In this document: in pieces, positions 6,931 to 13,904 of the stretch
Position numbering within the stretch: position 1 is the stretch's first letter
Layout of the letters: every line of letters begins with the position of its first letter
Assembly (NCBI GenBank): GCA_051878575.1
Contig: JBJEKJ010000029.1
Coordinates: 1-13,904 of the forward strand
Source: CALZFJ01 sp051878575
Lineage (GTDB): Bacteria; Bacteroidota; Bacteroidia; Bacteroidales; Muribaculaceae
Reading direction: 5' to 3'
DNA length: 13,904 nt
Notes under the pieces: model-generated
Told to the model about the DNA's origin: nothing
The model's database searches: none
Seen by the model: the letters and a program-made list of their open reading frames with translations, nothing else
Made by a program: the position numbers and the translations under genes

Positions 6931-8202
6931 TTATCTGATCACTTTCTCGGCCTTCGAGCCCTGACGCTTGATGAACAAGCCATTCTCGGGATTCTCTACA
7001 CGGATACCTTGCAAGTTGAAGTATTCCACAGGGGCATTGGCATCGGCAGCGTCGCTAATAGTGATGTCCTCGATACCGGCGAATGACGAGAGGTCGAGCT
7101 CATACTTGGCTATGTAGTTCTTCGGGCAGAACTGATAGATGAACACCTTGTGCTCTTCGCCCGAAGGCTCCACATAGAGGTGATTGCCATAGAAACCATT
7201 GACCACGCAGAGAGTCTTGCCATCGTCGTTTGCCTCGGCATACTTAGTAGCCACGCGATAGTCCTTGTCGGAATCCTCGTTGGCAGGAGTGTCCTTTAAG
7301 GCAAGGCGAGCAATCGAGAATCCGTCCACGTCGTTGCCTCCCGACGAGTAGCAGATGTATTTGTTGCCATCACACTCGAAGATATAGAATCCGGTGCAAC
7401 CGTTATGGTTGGGTGTGATGTAGAACTTTCCGGTCGGCACGATGTTGAACTCCTCATCGAATCCAAGCTGATAAATTGAGTTCTGGTAACCGGCCGAATT
7501 GCTTGTTTTCTGATAGTGCGGGCTCAGGAAAGCCATCTCACCCTCGTCGAGTGCGCTGAATGTGGAGATAAGGTGAGTGGTAGTGTATCCGCCATCGGGG
7601 CGAATGCTCGTGTTCCACTGTATACCGTTATGCAAGAAAGTGTTTGCCTTGTCCTGCTCGCCATTAACGATAGGCACTTCGTGCATAATGTTGCTCCAAG
7701 TAGTACCGAAATAGAGCACACCGCCCTCTTCACCGAGCACATTGCCTGCGATGTGTCCCCAGAAGTCGCAACGTCCCTTTGCAATACCCTGAATATCAAA
7801 ATCCTTCACCGTTGATAGGTCGGACGAGAAGATGCGCACACCCGGGCTCTCAGGATAATCGGTGTTGAACTCACCGGTGCGAACAATGATATTTCCTGCA
7901 TCGTCGCGAGTGATGTTGGTTCCTGCCTTATAAGTATCAGTAGCCTTTGAACCGGTAGAGGATATCTCATTCAGTTTTCCGGTCTCATCCCACACCTCGA
8001 TTTTACCCGTATTCATATTTTGGAGATAGAACTTACCGTTCACCACCACACCTTGACGCGCATTAGCATTAAGCGCAGCAACGTCGGTATTCATCCACAG
8101 ACATTTCATGATGTTGTCCATCGACGATTTTGCTCCAGCTTGAGGAGCAGAGATAATCATGCAGCTGAAAAGAGCCGCTCCATAAAGTAAATGCCTCTTC
8201 AT
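6931..8202 (-). CDS. Secreted protein of unknown function, predicted beta-propeller, paralogue 2
   Basis: 423 residues and a tandem paralogue of the gene just upstream. The signal peptide covers about residues 1-24 (...APQAGA before K). A cysteine in 'LFSC' near residue 14 is not a proper lipobox and is absent from the paralogue. The body is full of short repeating strand motifs, such as GKIEVWDETGK, GTNITRDDAGNII and RCDFWGH. These, with NHNGCTGFYIFEC and DKDYRVATKYA, suggest a beta-propeller or similar repeat fold (inference). No catalytic signature is visible. The C-terminus is a sorting-like tail, VEYFNLQGIRV...NGLFIKRQGSK..KVIR. Two tandem non-enzymatic secreted proteins between SusD and the hydrolases occupy the place where surface glycan-binding proteins are often encoded, so glycan binding is my leading guess. 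The AT-rich leader has no Shine-Dalgarno. A terminator follows the stop by 35 nt. Confidence 0.8.
   Translation of the reverse strand: MKRHLLYGAALFSCMIISAPQAGAKSSMDNIMKCLWMNTDVAALNANARQGVVVNGKFYLQNMNTGKIEVWDETGKLNEISSTGSKATDTYKAGTNITRDDAGNIIVRTGEFNTDYPESPGVRIFSSDLSTVKDFDIQGIAKGRCDFWGHIAGNVLGEEGGVLYFGTTWSNIMHEVPIVNGEQDKANTFLHNGIQWNTSIRPDGGYTTTHLISTFSALDEGEMAFLSPHYQKTSNSAGYQNSIYQLGFDEEFNIVPTGKFYITPNHNGCTGFYIFECDGNKYICYSSGGNDVDGFSIARLALKDTPANEDSDKDYRVATKYAEANDDGKTLCVVNGFYGNHLYVEPSGEEHKVFIYQFCPKNYIAKYELDLSSFAGIEDITISDAADANAPVEYFNLQGIRVENPENGLFIKRQGSKAEKVIR
6962..7032 (-). repeat. Near-identical 71-bp segment shared with 8340-8410 (tail-coding repeat, copy A)
   Basis: This stretch encodes the sorting-like tail of the second propeller-like protein. 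It aligns without gaps to 8340-8410. There is a 23-bp identical block at its start (6962-6984 against 8340-8362) and a 30-bp identical block at its end (7003-7032 against 8381-8410). The central bases differ more. This indicates tandem duplication with purifying selection or gene conversion on the tail. Confidence 0.75.
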
Positions 8203-8242
8203 AATCGAAAATTTTTAAATTTAAAAAATAGACTCTTTATTA

Positions 8243-8251
8243 GGGGGGGGG
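8243..8251. repeat. Homopolymer tract of nine G (C on the transcribed strand)
   Basis: Nine consecutive G on the plus strand lie in the 106-bp AT-rich gap between the two paralogues, about 40 nt ahead of the downstream ATG (8202). In the transcript it is a C tract placed immediately 3' of the hairpin at 8292-8248, with four of its bases forming part of the stem. Such tracts are prone to slippage; here a length change would alter spacing or stem length, not a reading frame. Confidence 0.8.
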
Positions 8252-8292
8252 AGAGAGGATACCATATTTTGACTAATGGCACCTTTCTCCCC
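8248..8292 (-). terminator. Imperfect stem-loop after the first paralogue (terminator-like or processing site, no T tract)
   Basis: Plus-strand arms GGGGAGAGAGGATACCA (8248-8264) and TGGCACCTTTCTCCCC (8277-8292) are complementary apart from one bulge and one wobble or mismatch, with a 12-nt AT-rich loop. The hairpin begins about 17 nt after the stop codon of the upstream paralogue. The transcript continues with C residues rather than U, so simple intrinsic termination is doubtful. RNA processing or protection of the upstream transcript from 3' exonucleases is as likely. Confidence 0.45.
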
Positions 8293-8308
8293 TCGTATTA
8301 CAACTCAT

Positions 8309-9577
8309 TTATTTTATAACTTTTGTAACTTTCGAGCCTTGACGCTTGATGAACAAGCCATTTTCGGGCTCGGCCACCTTGATACCTTGCAAGTTGAAGT
8401 ATTCCACAGGTGCATTAGCATCGATTTGTTCCTCAACCATTGCATCTTCCACGCCCACATTTGTGAGGTCGAGTTCATACTTTGCAATGAACGTTTCGGG
8501 GCAAATTTGATAGATATACACCTTTGTTTCCGATGCCGGCTCCACTACAAAGTGATGTCCGTAGAAAGCATTAGCAACTGAGTATAACGGGTTGCCGGAA
8601 TTATCAAGGTCAGCATACTTGGTAGCCACGCGATAATCCTTGTCGGTATCCTCATTAGCAGTAGTAGACTTAGTAGCATATCGAGCAATTGTGAAGCCAT
8701 CGCGATTGTTGCTACCCGATGAGTAAATCACATATTTTCCACCATTGCACTCAAAGATGTTGAATCCCGAGCAAGCATTGTGGTTAGGCATAATGAGATA
8801 TTCGCTAAAGGAGAGAATGCCATCTTCATCGAGAGTCATCACGTTCACCGAGTTCTGGTGACCTGCATTATTACCGGTGCTGCTTGCAAGCGGGCTGAAG
8901 AAGAACACCTTGCCCGGCAAGAAGCTGTAGGTAGAGATGGTGTTAGTGGTAGTGTTTGTAGTGTATGGATAGAACAATTTGGCGTTTTTGGGGTAAAGAA
9001 CCACCTTATTCTCATCACGTTCAAAATAAGGAGTAGCCTCACCCACGGTGCCATTTGAAATATGATATTTCTGCAAACCAGCCGTGCGATTATTTTCAGT
9101 GTACCACAAGTCGCCACCGGCCTCGCTCGTCACATCGCCCTGAACGTGTCCCCAGAAGTCGCCGCGACCACCAAAAGTGGTAGGCATATTAAGGTCGTAG
9201 TTAGTTCCGTCCTTAGCGATAATTCTCATTGCAGGTTGTCCGGCATATCCGCCCGGGAAAGTACCTGTACGCAAAATAATATTTCCGGCATCGTCGCGAG
9301 TAATGTTGGTTCCCGACTGAGCAACACCGGTTTCAAGTTCGGCTACTTTTCCGGTTTCGTCCCACACCTCAACTTTTCCGGTTCCCCAGCTGTTGAGATA
9401 GATTTTGCCATCGACAGCTGTACCTTGACGGCAATAATTTTTTCCTGTAGCAATTGCCGTGTTTTTCCACAAAAGTTTCAGGATACCGTCCATAGCTCCG
9501 TCGGCTGCATTAGCCACCGGGCATAATGCTGCTGCTCCAATAAACAAAGCGGCGCCAAAAAGTAAATTACGTTTCAT
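8309..9577 (-). CDS. Secreted protein of unknown function, predicted beta-propeller, paralogue 1
   Basis: 422 residues. The signal peptide covers roughly residues 1-24 (...CPVANA before ADG), with no lipobox. Shared with the next gene are QGTAVDGKIYL (51-61), GTGKVEVWDETGK (65-77), GTNITRDDAGNII (89-101), GRGDFWGH (137-144), NHNACSGFNIFEC (265-277), DGFTIAR (293-299), DKDYRVATKYA (312-322) and IAKYELDL (364-371). The middle (about 160-230) has diverged and includes a Thr/Asn-rich 'TNTTTNTIST' stretch. The regular strand-turn motifs suggest a propeller, with no enzyme signature. The tail (391-422) is VEYFNLQGIKV...NGLFIKRQGSKVTKVIK, nearly identical to that of the paralogue. It lies 55 nt after the phosphodiester glycosidase gene, across an AT-rich spacer without a recognisable promoter or Shine-Dalgarno. 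Function unknown; a surface glycan-binding role is inferred from locus position only. Confidence 0.8.
   Translation of the reverse strand: MKRNLLFGAALFIGAAALCPVANAADGAMDGILKLLWKNTAIATGKNYCRQGTAVDGKIYLNSWGTGKVEVWDETGKVAELETGVAQSGTNITRDDAGNIILRTGTFPGGYAGQPAMRIIAKDGTNYDLNMPTTFGGRGDFWGHVQGDVTSEAGGDLWYTENNRTAGLQKYHISNGTVGEATPYFERDENKVVLYPKNAKLFYPYTTNTTTNTISTYSFLPGKVFFFSPLASSTGNNAGHQNSVNVMTLDEDGILSFSEYLIMPNHNACSGFNIFECNGGKYVIYSSGSNNRDGFTIARYATKSTTANEDTDKDYRVATKYADLDNSGNPLYSVANAFYGHHFVVEPASETKVYIYQICPETFIAKYELDLTNVGVEDAMVEEQIDANAPVEYFNLQGIKVAEPENGLFIKRQGSKVTKVIK
8340..8410 (-). repeat. Near-identical 71-bp segment shared with 6962-7032 (tail-coding repeat, copy B)
   Basis: This encodes the sorting-like tail of the first propeller-like protein and pairs with copy A without gaps. 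The identical blocks are 8340-8362 and 8381-8410. The phosphodiester glycosidase carries a homologous tail at the protein level, but its DNA is clearly more diverged, so this duplication is specific to the tandem pair. Confidence 0.75.
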
Positions 9578-9632
9578 AACAAATTGAATTTAGTTAATAA
9601 TATAGTTAATTAAAGTTTTATTTCATTGCCAA

Positions 9633-11225
9633 TTAATTGATCACGCACTTTTCAACCGACGTTCCACGGCGCACGATGTAGATACCGCGCTGCGGATTGT
9701 CGACCTTGATGCCCTGCATATCATAATACTCTACAGGAGCATCGGTGTCGCATCCCACGGTTGCCACTCCCGAGCCTCCCGATGCGGGCTGCACGGCCAC
9801 GGTGGCGGTCAGCGAGCCGAGTGTGGCAGTAAGGGCGTAGGTGCCTGTGGCATGGCATTTCACCGACGCGCCGTCGATTTCGCCAAGCTCGGGAGGACAC
9901 GAGAGCGTGAAACCCCTCACATCGGCATCGACAAGCAGTCCGGCAGCATTGTATCCGTAAATGACAGGAGTGTAGACCTCATCCCTCTCCACCTTCTTCA
10001 CATAGTCGGCAAAGCGTATTGATGCCACAGTGTTGTCGCCGCGGTTGGGAGTTGTGACAAACCACCCGTTGCGCACCTTGCGCAATCCGCCGTCGCTCGG
10101 CACATTCTGCACGCCGAGGGCATCGGTGAACATCGTCGACGAGCCTCCGCCGTCGAAATTCAGCGCGTCGGAGCATCCCACTGCAAGCATCATGGCAGCA
10201 AGATCCTTTGAGCCGCAGCCCGCCGACACTCCACTGTTGAGGGCGTCGCCATCGACTACGAGCAGCACCATCTTAGTGCCGGTCTTGTCATATCCTATCG
10301 CCGTGCGCGGGCGGCGCATCTTCAGGTGGTCGAGATAGCCGTCGGTGTTCTGTATCACGCCTTTTGCCAAGATTATCGGAGCTCCACCGCTCATCTCCAC
10401 AAATTGCCGCTCAGTGCCGTCGATGGTGAACGTGGGTGTGACCTCCACTATGTCGCCAACCTCGAGCGACTGCAACCCGGTGAGATACCACGAGGCGTTA
10501 GCCGAGAGCACGAACCCCTTTTTGGGAATCGTGCTGCCACTCGAGGCGCTCTTGGAAGTGACGCGCATCTGCGTGGTGCCGATGGATTTCAACCCGCCGT
10601 CGACCTCCACCGCCGACACCTCTACTCCCGAGCCCGTCGTAGCGGTGGTTTTGCCGAAGCGCGAGCTGAAAAGGATAAAATCGTTTGACTCTCGCGGCGT
10701 GTTGAGACCCTTAATCGACATTTGGCCCGATTTCTCGCTGTACATGCGATAGGTGGTATATGGCTGACCGATTACGAGTTGCTTCTCGGGCGTTACGCCT
10801 ATGGCATACCACCCTGTCGACAATTTGGCAGTCTTGTAGATCTCACCACCCACAATCGTCGAGCCTATAGGCCCTCCCGCCGAGAAAAGGTCGGAATTCA
10901 CACCGGCAAAGTACACATTCTCGGTGTCGGCATGATATTTCACCATATCAGGCACGGTGATATTGCTCTTCAAGTCGTCCTTGCCGCAAATAGTCCGAAT
11001 CTCCACATTGGGGTCGGTGAGGTCGGTCACGGTGTAGAACACCCGCTGCTTCACGGGACCGCTGAGGTCGACAACAGTAAGCGTGGTTCCGGGGCCTACG
11101 GCAACGTGCTTCAGCGTGTCGGCCCTATACTCGACACCCTGCAACGTCCACACCGTGGAGGCCTCAGTAGCCACCGAAGCGGCAAAAGCCGCCAAAAAGC
11201 TCAATATATAACCTACAGTTCTCAT
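9633..11225 (-). CDS. Phosphodiester glycosidase family protein (NAGPA/DUF2233), with Ig-like domain and C-terminal tail
   Basis: 530 residues. Signal peptide 1-22 (...ATEA before STV). The phosphodiester glycosidase fold (PF09992) spans about residues 35-395. Its landmarks are AGVNSDLF (107-114), RPRTAIGYD (305-313), VLLVVDG (320-326) and NFDGGGSSTMF (356-366), the last being the most conserved family signature. The human relative removes GlcNAc from GlcNAc-1-phospho-mannose; bacterial members hydrolyse sugar-phosphodiester bonds or are uncharacterised. Residues ~398-478 look like an Ig-type domain, and 498-530 are a VEYYDMQGIKV...RGIYIVRRG-type tail. The start overlaps the stop of the DUF6259 gene (ATGA, 11225-11222), showing translational coupling with a presumed glycosidase. 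The likely role is to uncap or split a phosphodiester-linked sugar in the target glycan. Family sure; substrate unknown. Confidence 0.88.
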   Translation of the reverse strand: MRTVGYILSFLAAFAASVATEASTVWTLQGVEYRADTLKHVAVGPGTTLTVVDLSGPVKQRVFYTVTDLTDPNVEIRTICGKDDLKSNITVPDMVKYHADTENVYFAGVNSDLFSAGGPIGSTIVGGEIYKTAKLSTGWYAIGVTPEKQLVIGQPYTTYRMYSEKSGQMSIKGLNTPRESNDFILFSSRFGKTTATTGSGVEVSAVEVDGGLKSIGTTQMRVTSKSASSGSTIPKKGFVLSANASWYLTGLQSLEVGDIVEVTPTFTIDGTERQFVEMSGGAPIILAKGVIQNTDGYLDHLKMRRPRTAIGYDKTGTKMVLLVVDGDALNSGVSAGCGSKDLAAMMLAVGCSDALNFDGGGSSTMFTDALGVQNVPSDGGLRKVRNGWFVTTPNRGDNTVASIRFADYVKKVERDEVYTPVIYGYNAAGLLVDADVRGFTLSCPPELGEIDGASVKCHATGTYALTATLGSLTATVAVQPASGGSGVATVGCDTDAPVEYYDMQGIKVDNPQRGIYIVRRGTSVEKCVIN

Positions 11226-13264
11226 AAATCTATTCTTTTTCCTGAAATAGGGTTAAGTGTTATTTTCTTTCCATTCGGCAAAGTCACCGTGTGCTTGCTA
11301 CTATCGCTGTTCACCACATACATCACACGCTTTCCGGCAGGCGATATCCACTCGGCGCCTTTCACCACGTAGTCCTTGCCGAATTGCGGAATCTCCACTT
11401 GCGGATTGTCGCCCTGCGGGATAATCTCGCGCACATATCGGCCTCCAACGAACACGTCGTGCTGCTTCTTGCGCAAATCCTGAAGATTTTTCAGGAATTG
11501 GGCCTCATAGCGCGATTTATCGTTTTTCCAAAGCAGGCGAGGGTCGACCCAACCGAGCTGCGAGCCATAGAGGAAGCACTGCATATTCTGATATCGGAAC
11601 TCCCCCTTCGTCACGTCGGTGTAGGGTGTGTAGGTATATGCGCAGGTTATCACCCTGTCGGAATAAATGAGCGGATAGAGCGGCACGATGCGGCAGTCGG
11701 GACTATGGGGAGTGTTCACGGTGAGCAGGATGTCGAACACCGGAATGTAGCACTCGGCATTCTCCTCCGAGAACACCACATTGCCCTTGCGCAGATGCTT
11801 GGCGCGAAGCTCATTCATCATATCGCGATAGGAGTGATACCAGAATTCGCCGCCACCGGCAGGATGGCTGTGATTCTTGGCATAGCATGGATAGGGAGCG
11901 GCGGCGGCCACTTGGTCGATATACAGGCCGTTTGTGCCAAGCTCGTCCTGAATGCGGTCGGCAAGCTCCCATATAATATTCTTCCATATCGGCGACGACG
12001 GGCAGGTCACCGTGTTGGGCACGATCGAGGTTGGATACACCTCGGTGTAGAGATTCCCGTCGGGGCGCCGGCAGGAGGCATCCTTGCCGTTACGGGCTGC
12101 ATAGCTATCGGCAGCGGGATCCCACAGGCGTCCGTTGATATAGGGCATCACGCGGCAATTGCGCTTCCGCACGTCGGCGACAATCGGCGCAAAAGCCGGC
12201 TGTGCCGGGAAATAGTCGGGATAATGCGAGTCGTAGCTGTGATTGTGCCAGAAATACCAGTGGAAACATATATTCTCGCCATAATAGTCGATAGCCTTGT
12301 TCACGGCCACCACTGTGGTGTCGCCGAGGTACTTGGCACGCATCCACATATCATTCTGCACCATCCACTCGGGGATGTCGCGCTCCTCGAGTGTCTTCGA
12401 GCCCCACTCGGTGGTCAGCGCCCAGGGACGGTACCACTTCACGGCGGCGGCGCCCCACCCTTCGGGATGATGTCCCATGCGAGTGTTCCACGGCACTGAG
12501 AATCGGTGCTTGCTGCCGTCGCTCCATCCCTCGGAAGCCACCACTTTGGTCTCAAAAAGCACTTTTCCCAGATTCTCATGCACACTCATCAGCTTTCCGC
12601 AGGCGTTGTAGTCCTCGGTGGCATAATAGAATGCGCCACGGGCGTCGCTCATCATGATCATCTGCATCGAGGCGTTCCACGAAGGATAATTGGAGAGGTA
12701 CTCGCCACCATCCTTCAGCTCATATTCATTGCCCCAACCGCCCGAGGTGATGATATTCGCCTTGTCGGGGCGCGTCAGCGTCACATTCGGGAACCGGAAA
12801 TCGGTAACCACCCAACCGTCGGGCAGCTCGGCCGAGAGATTCCACGTGAGCAGGTCGCTCTTGTCGCCCATCGTCACGGTCATCGTCACCGGAGCGGGAT
12901 TCCCCTCATAGTTGAGGCGAGTCTCCCAAGTGAACACAAGCGACACCGTGGTATCGGCCCTCTCCAACCTGCAACCTTTATAGACTGCATATTGCGGCAG
13001 CAGCTCGGGAGTCTGCCCCTGCGGGCCACGATAGGTGATGGCCCAGGGAGCCTTGTTGTCGCCCGGCCTGACCAACTCACCGCCGGACGAGAGGCGCATC
13101 GAAAGGATGTCGAAACTCTTGTCGGCCGCAGCCTCAAAGGCAATCTTGTCGTTACTCACGCCTATCACGCCACCACCGCTTTTCACGCCCAAATCGGCGT
13201 GAATCGCGGCTGCCGGCATCGACAGTGCAAGAATTGCAGATATGTATCGCTTCAATATATTCAT
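11222..13264 (-). CDS. DUF6259-like predicted TIM-barrel glycosidase
   Basis: 680 residues. Signal peptide 1-23 (...AAAIHA before DLG), no lipobox. An N-terminal beta-sandwich (~25-290) precedes a barrel (~300-600), with a small C-terminal beta domain (~605-680, including SPAGKRVMYVVNS). The barrel has PYINGRLWD (374-382), NGLYIDQ (445-451) and VVFSEENAE (496-504). The strand-end aspartate D450, followed about 50 residues later by E500/E501, resembles the nucleophile and acid/base layout of clan GH-D/GH-H-like alpha-glycosidases. I assign it to the DUF6259 group from overall layout and these motifs. The activity is not known to me; an alpha-galactosidase-like or alpha-glucosidase-like reaction is inference. 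It lies 20 nt after the SusD-like gene and overlaps the phosphodiester glycosidase gene by 4 nt, so it is the first enzyme of the operon. Confidence 0.75.
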   Translation of the reverse strand: MNILKRYISAILALSMPAAAIHADLGVKSGGGVIGVSNDKIAFEAAADKSFDILSMRLSSGGELVRPGDNKAPWAITYRGPQGQTPELLPQYAVYKGCRLERADTTVSLVFTWETRLNYEGNPAPVTMTVTMGDKSDLLTWNLSAELPDGWVVTDFRFPNVTLTRPDKANIITSGGWGNEYELKDGGEYLSNYPSWNASMQMIMMSDARGAFYYATEDYNACGKLMSVHENLGKVLFETKVVASEGWSDGSKHRFSVPWNTRMGHHPEGWGAAAVKWYRPWALTTEWGSKTLEERDIPEWMVQNDMWMRAKYLGDTTVVAVNKAIDYYGENICFHWYFWHNHSYDSHYPDYFPAQPAFAPIVADVRKRNCRVMPYINGRLWDPAADSYAARNGKDASCRRPDGNLYTEVYPTSIVPNTVTCPSSPIWKNIIWELADRIQDELGTNGLYIDQVAAAAPYPCYAKNHSHPAGGGEFWYHSYRDMMNELRAKHLRKGNVVFSEENAECYIPVFDILLTVNTPHSPDCRIVPLYPLIYSDRVITCAYTYTPYTDVTKGEFRYQNMQCFLYGSQLGWVDPRLLWKNDKSRYEAQFLKNLQDLRKKQHDVFVGGRYVREIIPQGDNPQVEIPQFGKDYVVKGAEWISPAGKRVMYVVNSDSSKHTVTLPNGKKITLNPISGKRIDL

Positions 13265-13284
13265 TTCTCTGAGAAATAATCAGA

Positions 13285-13904
13285 TTAATAGTCGGGATTC
13301 GTCAAATTCGGGTCGCGGTCGGTCTCAAGGCGCGGGATAGGCCACCAAGTGAACCTGTCGGCCCAGAAACGGTTCTTGTCGCGAACGCGGAGTTTGTCCT
13401 TATAGGCGTCGTAGGATGCCACGTCGTTAAGGTCGTGGCGGTCGGTCTTCTTGAAATTGGGAATATCGGTCGCCTCCAAGCCCTCATATCGGATGCTCGT
13501 CAGGGGCTGTCCGTAGCTCGGCTCCTCATTCAGGATGTCGCCGATGCCCCAACGGCGCACGTCGACGAAAATGAATCCCTCGAGCGCCAATTCCACCTTA
13601 CGCTCCCGGCGCACGAGCTGACGCATCTTTTCCTGATTTCCTATACGGTCGGCCGACACATTAGGCATACCGGCACGATTGCGCACCTTGTTGATGGCGT
13701 CGTAGACCGACTGGTCGAGCTCTCCGAGCTCAATCTTCGCCTCGGCATAGGTGAGCAGCACCTCCGAGTACCGCATCAGCGCAAGGTTGCAATATGCGCT
13801 CATGAGCTGTGCGCTCGTCTCATTGGAATACTTTCGCCACAAGTAGCCCACGCCATTGTTCACAAGCGATGGCGAGGTTCCTGTCACGTCGACGTTTGGC
13901 GCCG
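13285..13904 (-). CDS. SusD-like outer-membrane glycan-binding protein, C-terminal part (cut by window edge)
   Basis: The last ~206 residues are present and the rest lies beyond 13904, so the first residue seen is not a start. Landmarks of the SusD/RagB C-terminal domain are LMRYSEVLLTYAEAKIELG, AINKVRNRAGMP, RRERKVELALEGFIFVDVRRW, a WWPIPR motif, and an ending close to 'DPNLTNPDY', where family members usually stop with NP.Y. SusD-like lipoproteins sit on the cell surface as the lid of the SusC TonB-dependent transporter and bind oligosaccharides for import. Its presence identifies the locus as a PUL and predicts a susC homologue immediately upstream. The stop is 20 nt before the DUF6259 start, consistent with one operon. 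No sugar specificity can be inferred from this fragment. Confidence 0.93.
   Translation of the reverse strand, partial: APNVDVTGTSPSLVNNGVGYLWRKYSNETSAQLMSAYCNLALMRYSEVLLTYAEAKIELGELDQSVYDAINKVRNRAGMPNVSADRIGNQEKMRQLVRRERKVELALEGFIFVDVRRWGIGDILNEEPSYGQPLTSIRYEGLEATDIPNFKKTDRHDLNDVASYDAYKDKLRVRDKNRFWADRFTWWPIPRLETDRDPNLTNPDY

Noticed and set aside
8159..8164. Cysteine in 'LFSC' of the second propeller-like protein as a lipobox
   Set aside because: Phe at -2 is atypical, the hydrophobic core continues after the Cys to a good signal peptidase I site (AGA), and the paralogue lacks it.
9578..9632. Internal promoter ahead of the first propeller-like gene
   Set aside because: The spacer is AT-rich, but no pair resembling the Bacteroidetes TTTG / TAnnTTTG elements at proper spacing could be found.
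9630..9639. Palindrome CAATTAATTG at the end of the phosphodiester glycosidase gene as an operator
   Set aside because: AT-rich 10-bp palindromes arise easily in such spacers and this one overlaps a stop codon; there is no promoter next to it.
11291..12499. A 402-codon open frame on the plus strand within the DUF6259 gene
   Set aside because: Same reasoning: composition is typical of antisense frames, with no family motif and no upstream leader, while the minus-strand gene has a signal peptide, barrel motifs and tight operon spacing.
1..13904. CRISPR arrays, tRNA/rRNA genes, transposases or integrases
   Set aside because: No regularly spaced repeats, RNA gene signatures or mobile-element protein motifs were seen; the only mobility hint is the truncated gene at the left junction.

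Overview
The window looks like the downstream part of a polysaccharide utilisation locus (PUL) from a gut-type Bacteroidales bacterium. Muribaculaceae or a close relative is my best guess. That guess rests on the SusD-like protein, the Bacteroidetes-typical families DUF4855 and DUF6259, AT-rich leaders mostly lacking Shine-Dalgarno sequences, and repeated 'VEYFNLQG...KVI'-type C-terminal tails. Every gene I can support lies on the minus strand, so transcription runs from high to low coordinates.

In transcription order, the window opens inside a SusD-like outer-membrane glycan-binding lipoprotein (13904-13285). Next are a DUF6259-like predicted TIM-barrel glycosidase (13264-11222) and, overlapping it by 4 nt, a NAGPA/DUF2233-type phosphodiester glycosidase (11225-9633). 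Two tandem paralogous secreted proteins of unknown, probably beta-propeller, fold follow (9577-8309 and 8202-6931). After an intrinsic terminator-like hairpin come a GH3 beta-glycosidase (6809-4440), two tandem DUF4855 proteins (4438-3155 and 3090-2002), and a two-domain protein whose C-terminal half is a complete endonuclease/exonuclease/phosphatase (EEP) domain (1981-326). The SusC partner and any regulator would lie beyond the right edge.

The PUL ends at about position 326. Beyond it (309-1) is apparently unrelated, more AT-rich DNA: an open 3' fragment resembling the C-terminus of a WYL-domain regulator, joined by a GTGA overlap to the first 45 codons of a RhuM-family protein. The beginning of the regulator is missing, so position 306-326 is probably a rearrangement junction or island edge.

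Working model (inference): the SusC/D pair imports an oligosaccharide released at the surface. DUF6259, GH3 and the two DUF4855 proteins cut glycosidic bonds, while the phosphodiester glycosidase and the EEP enzyme attack phosphodiester or phosphomonoester links. That points to a phosphate-containing glycan such as teichoic acid, a phosphorylated capsule or phosphomannan. None of the complete proteins has a convincing lipobox. Four carry a C-terminal sorting-like tail, so surface display may depend on that tail rather than on lipidation.
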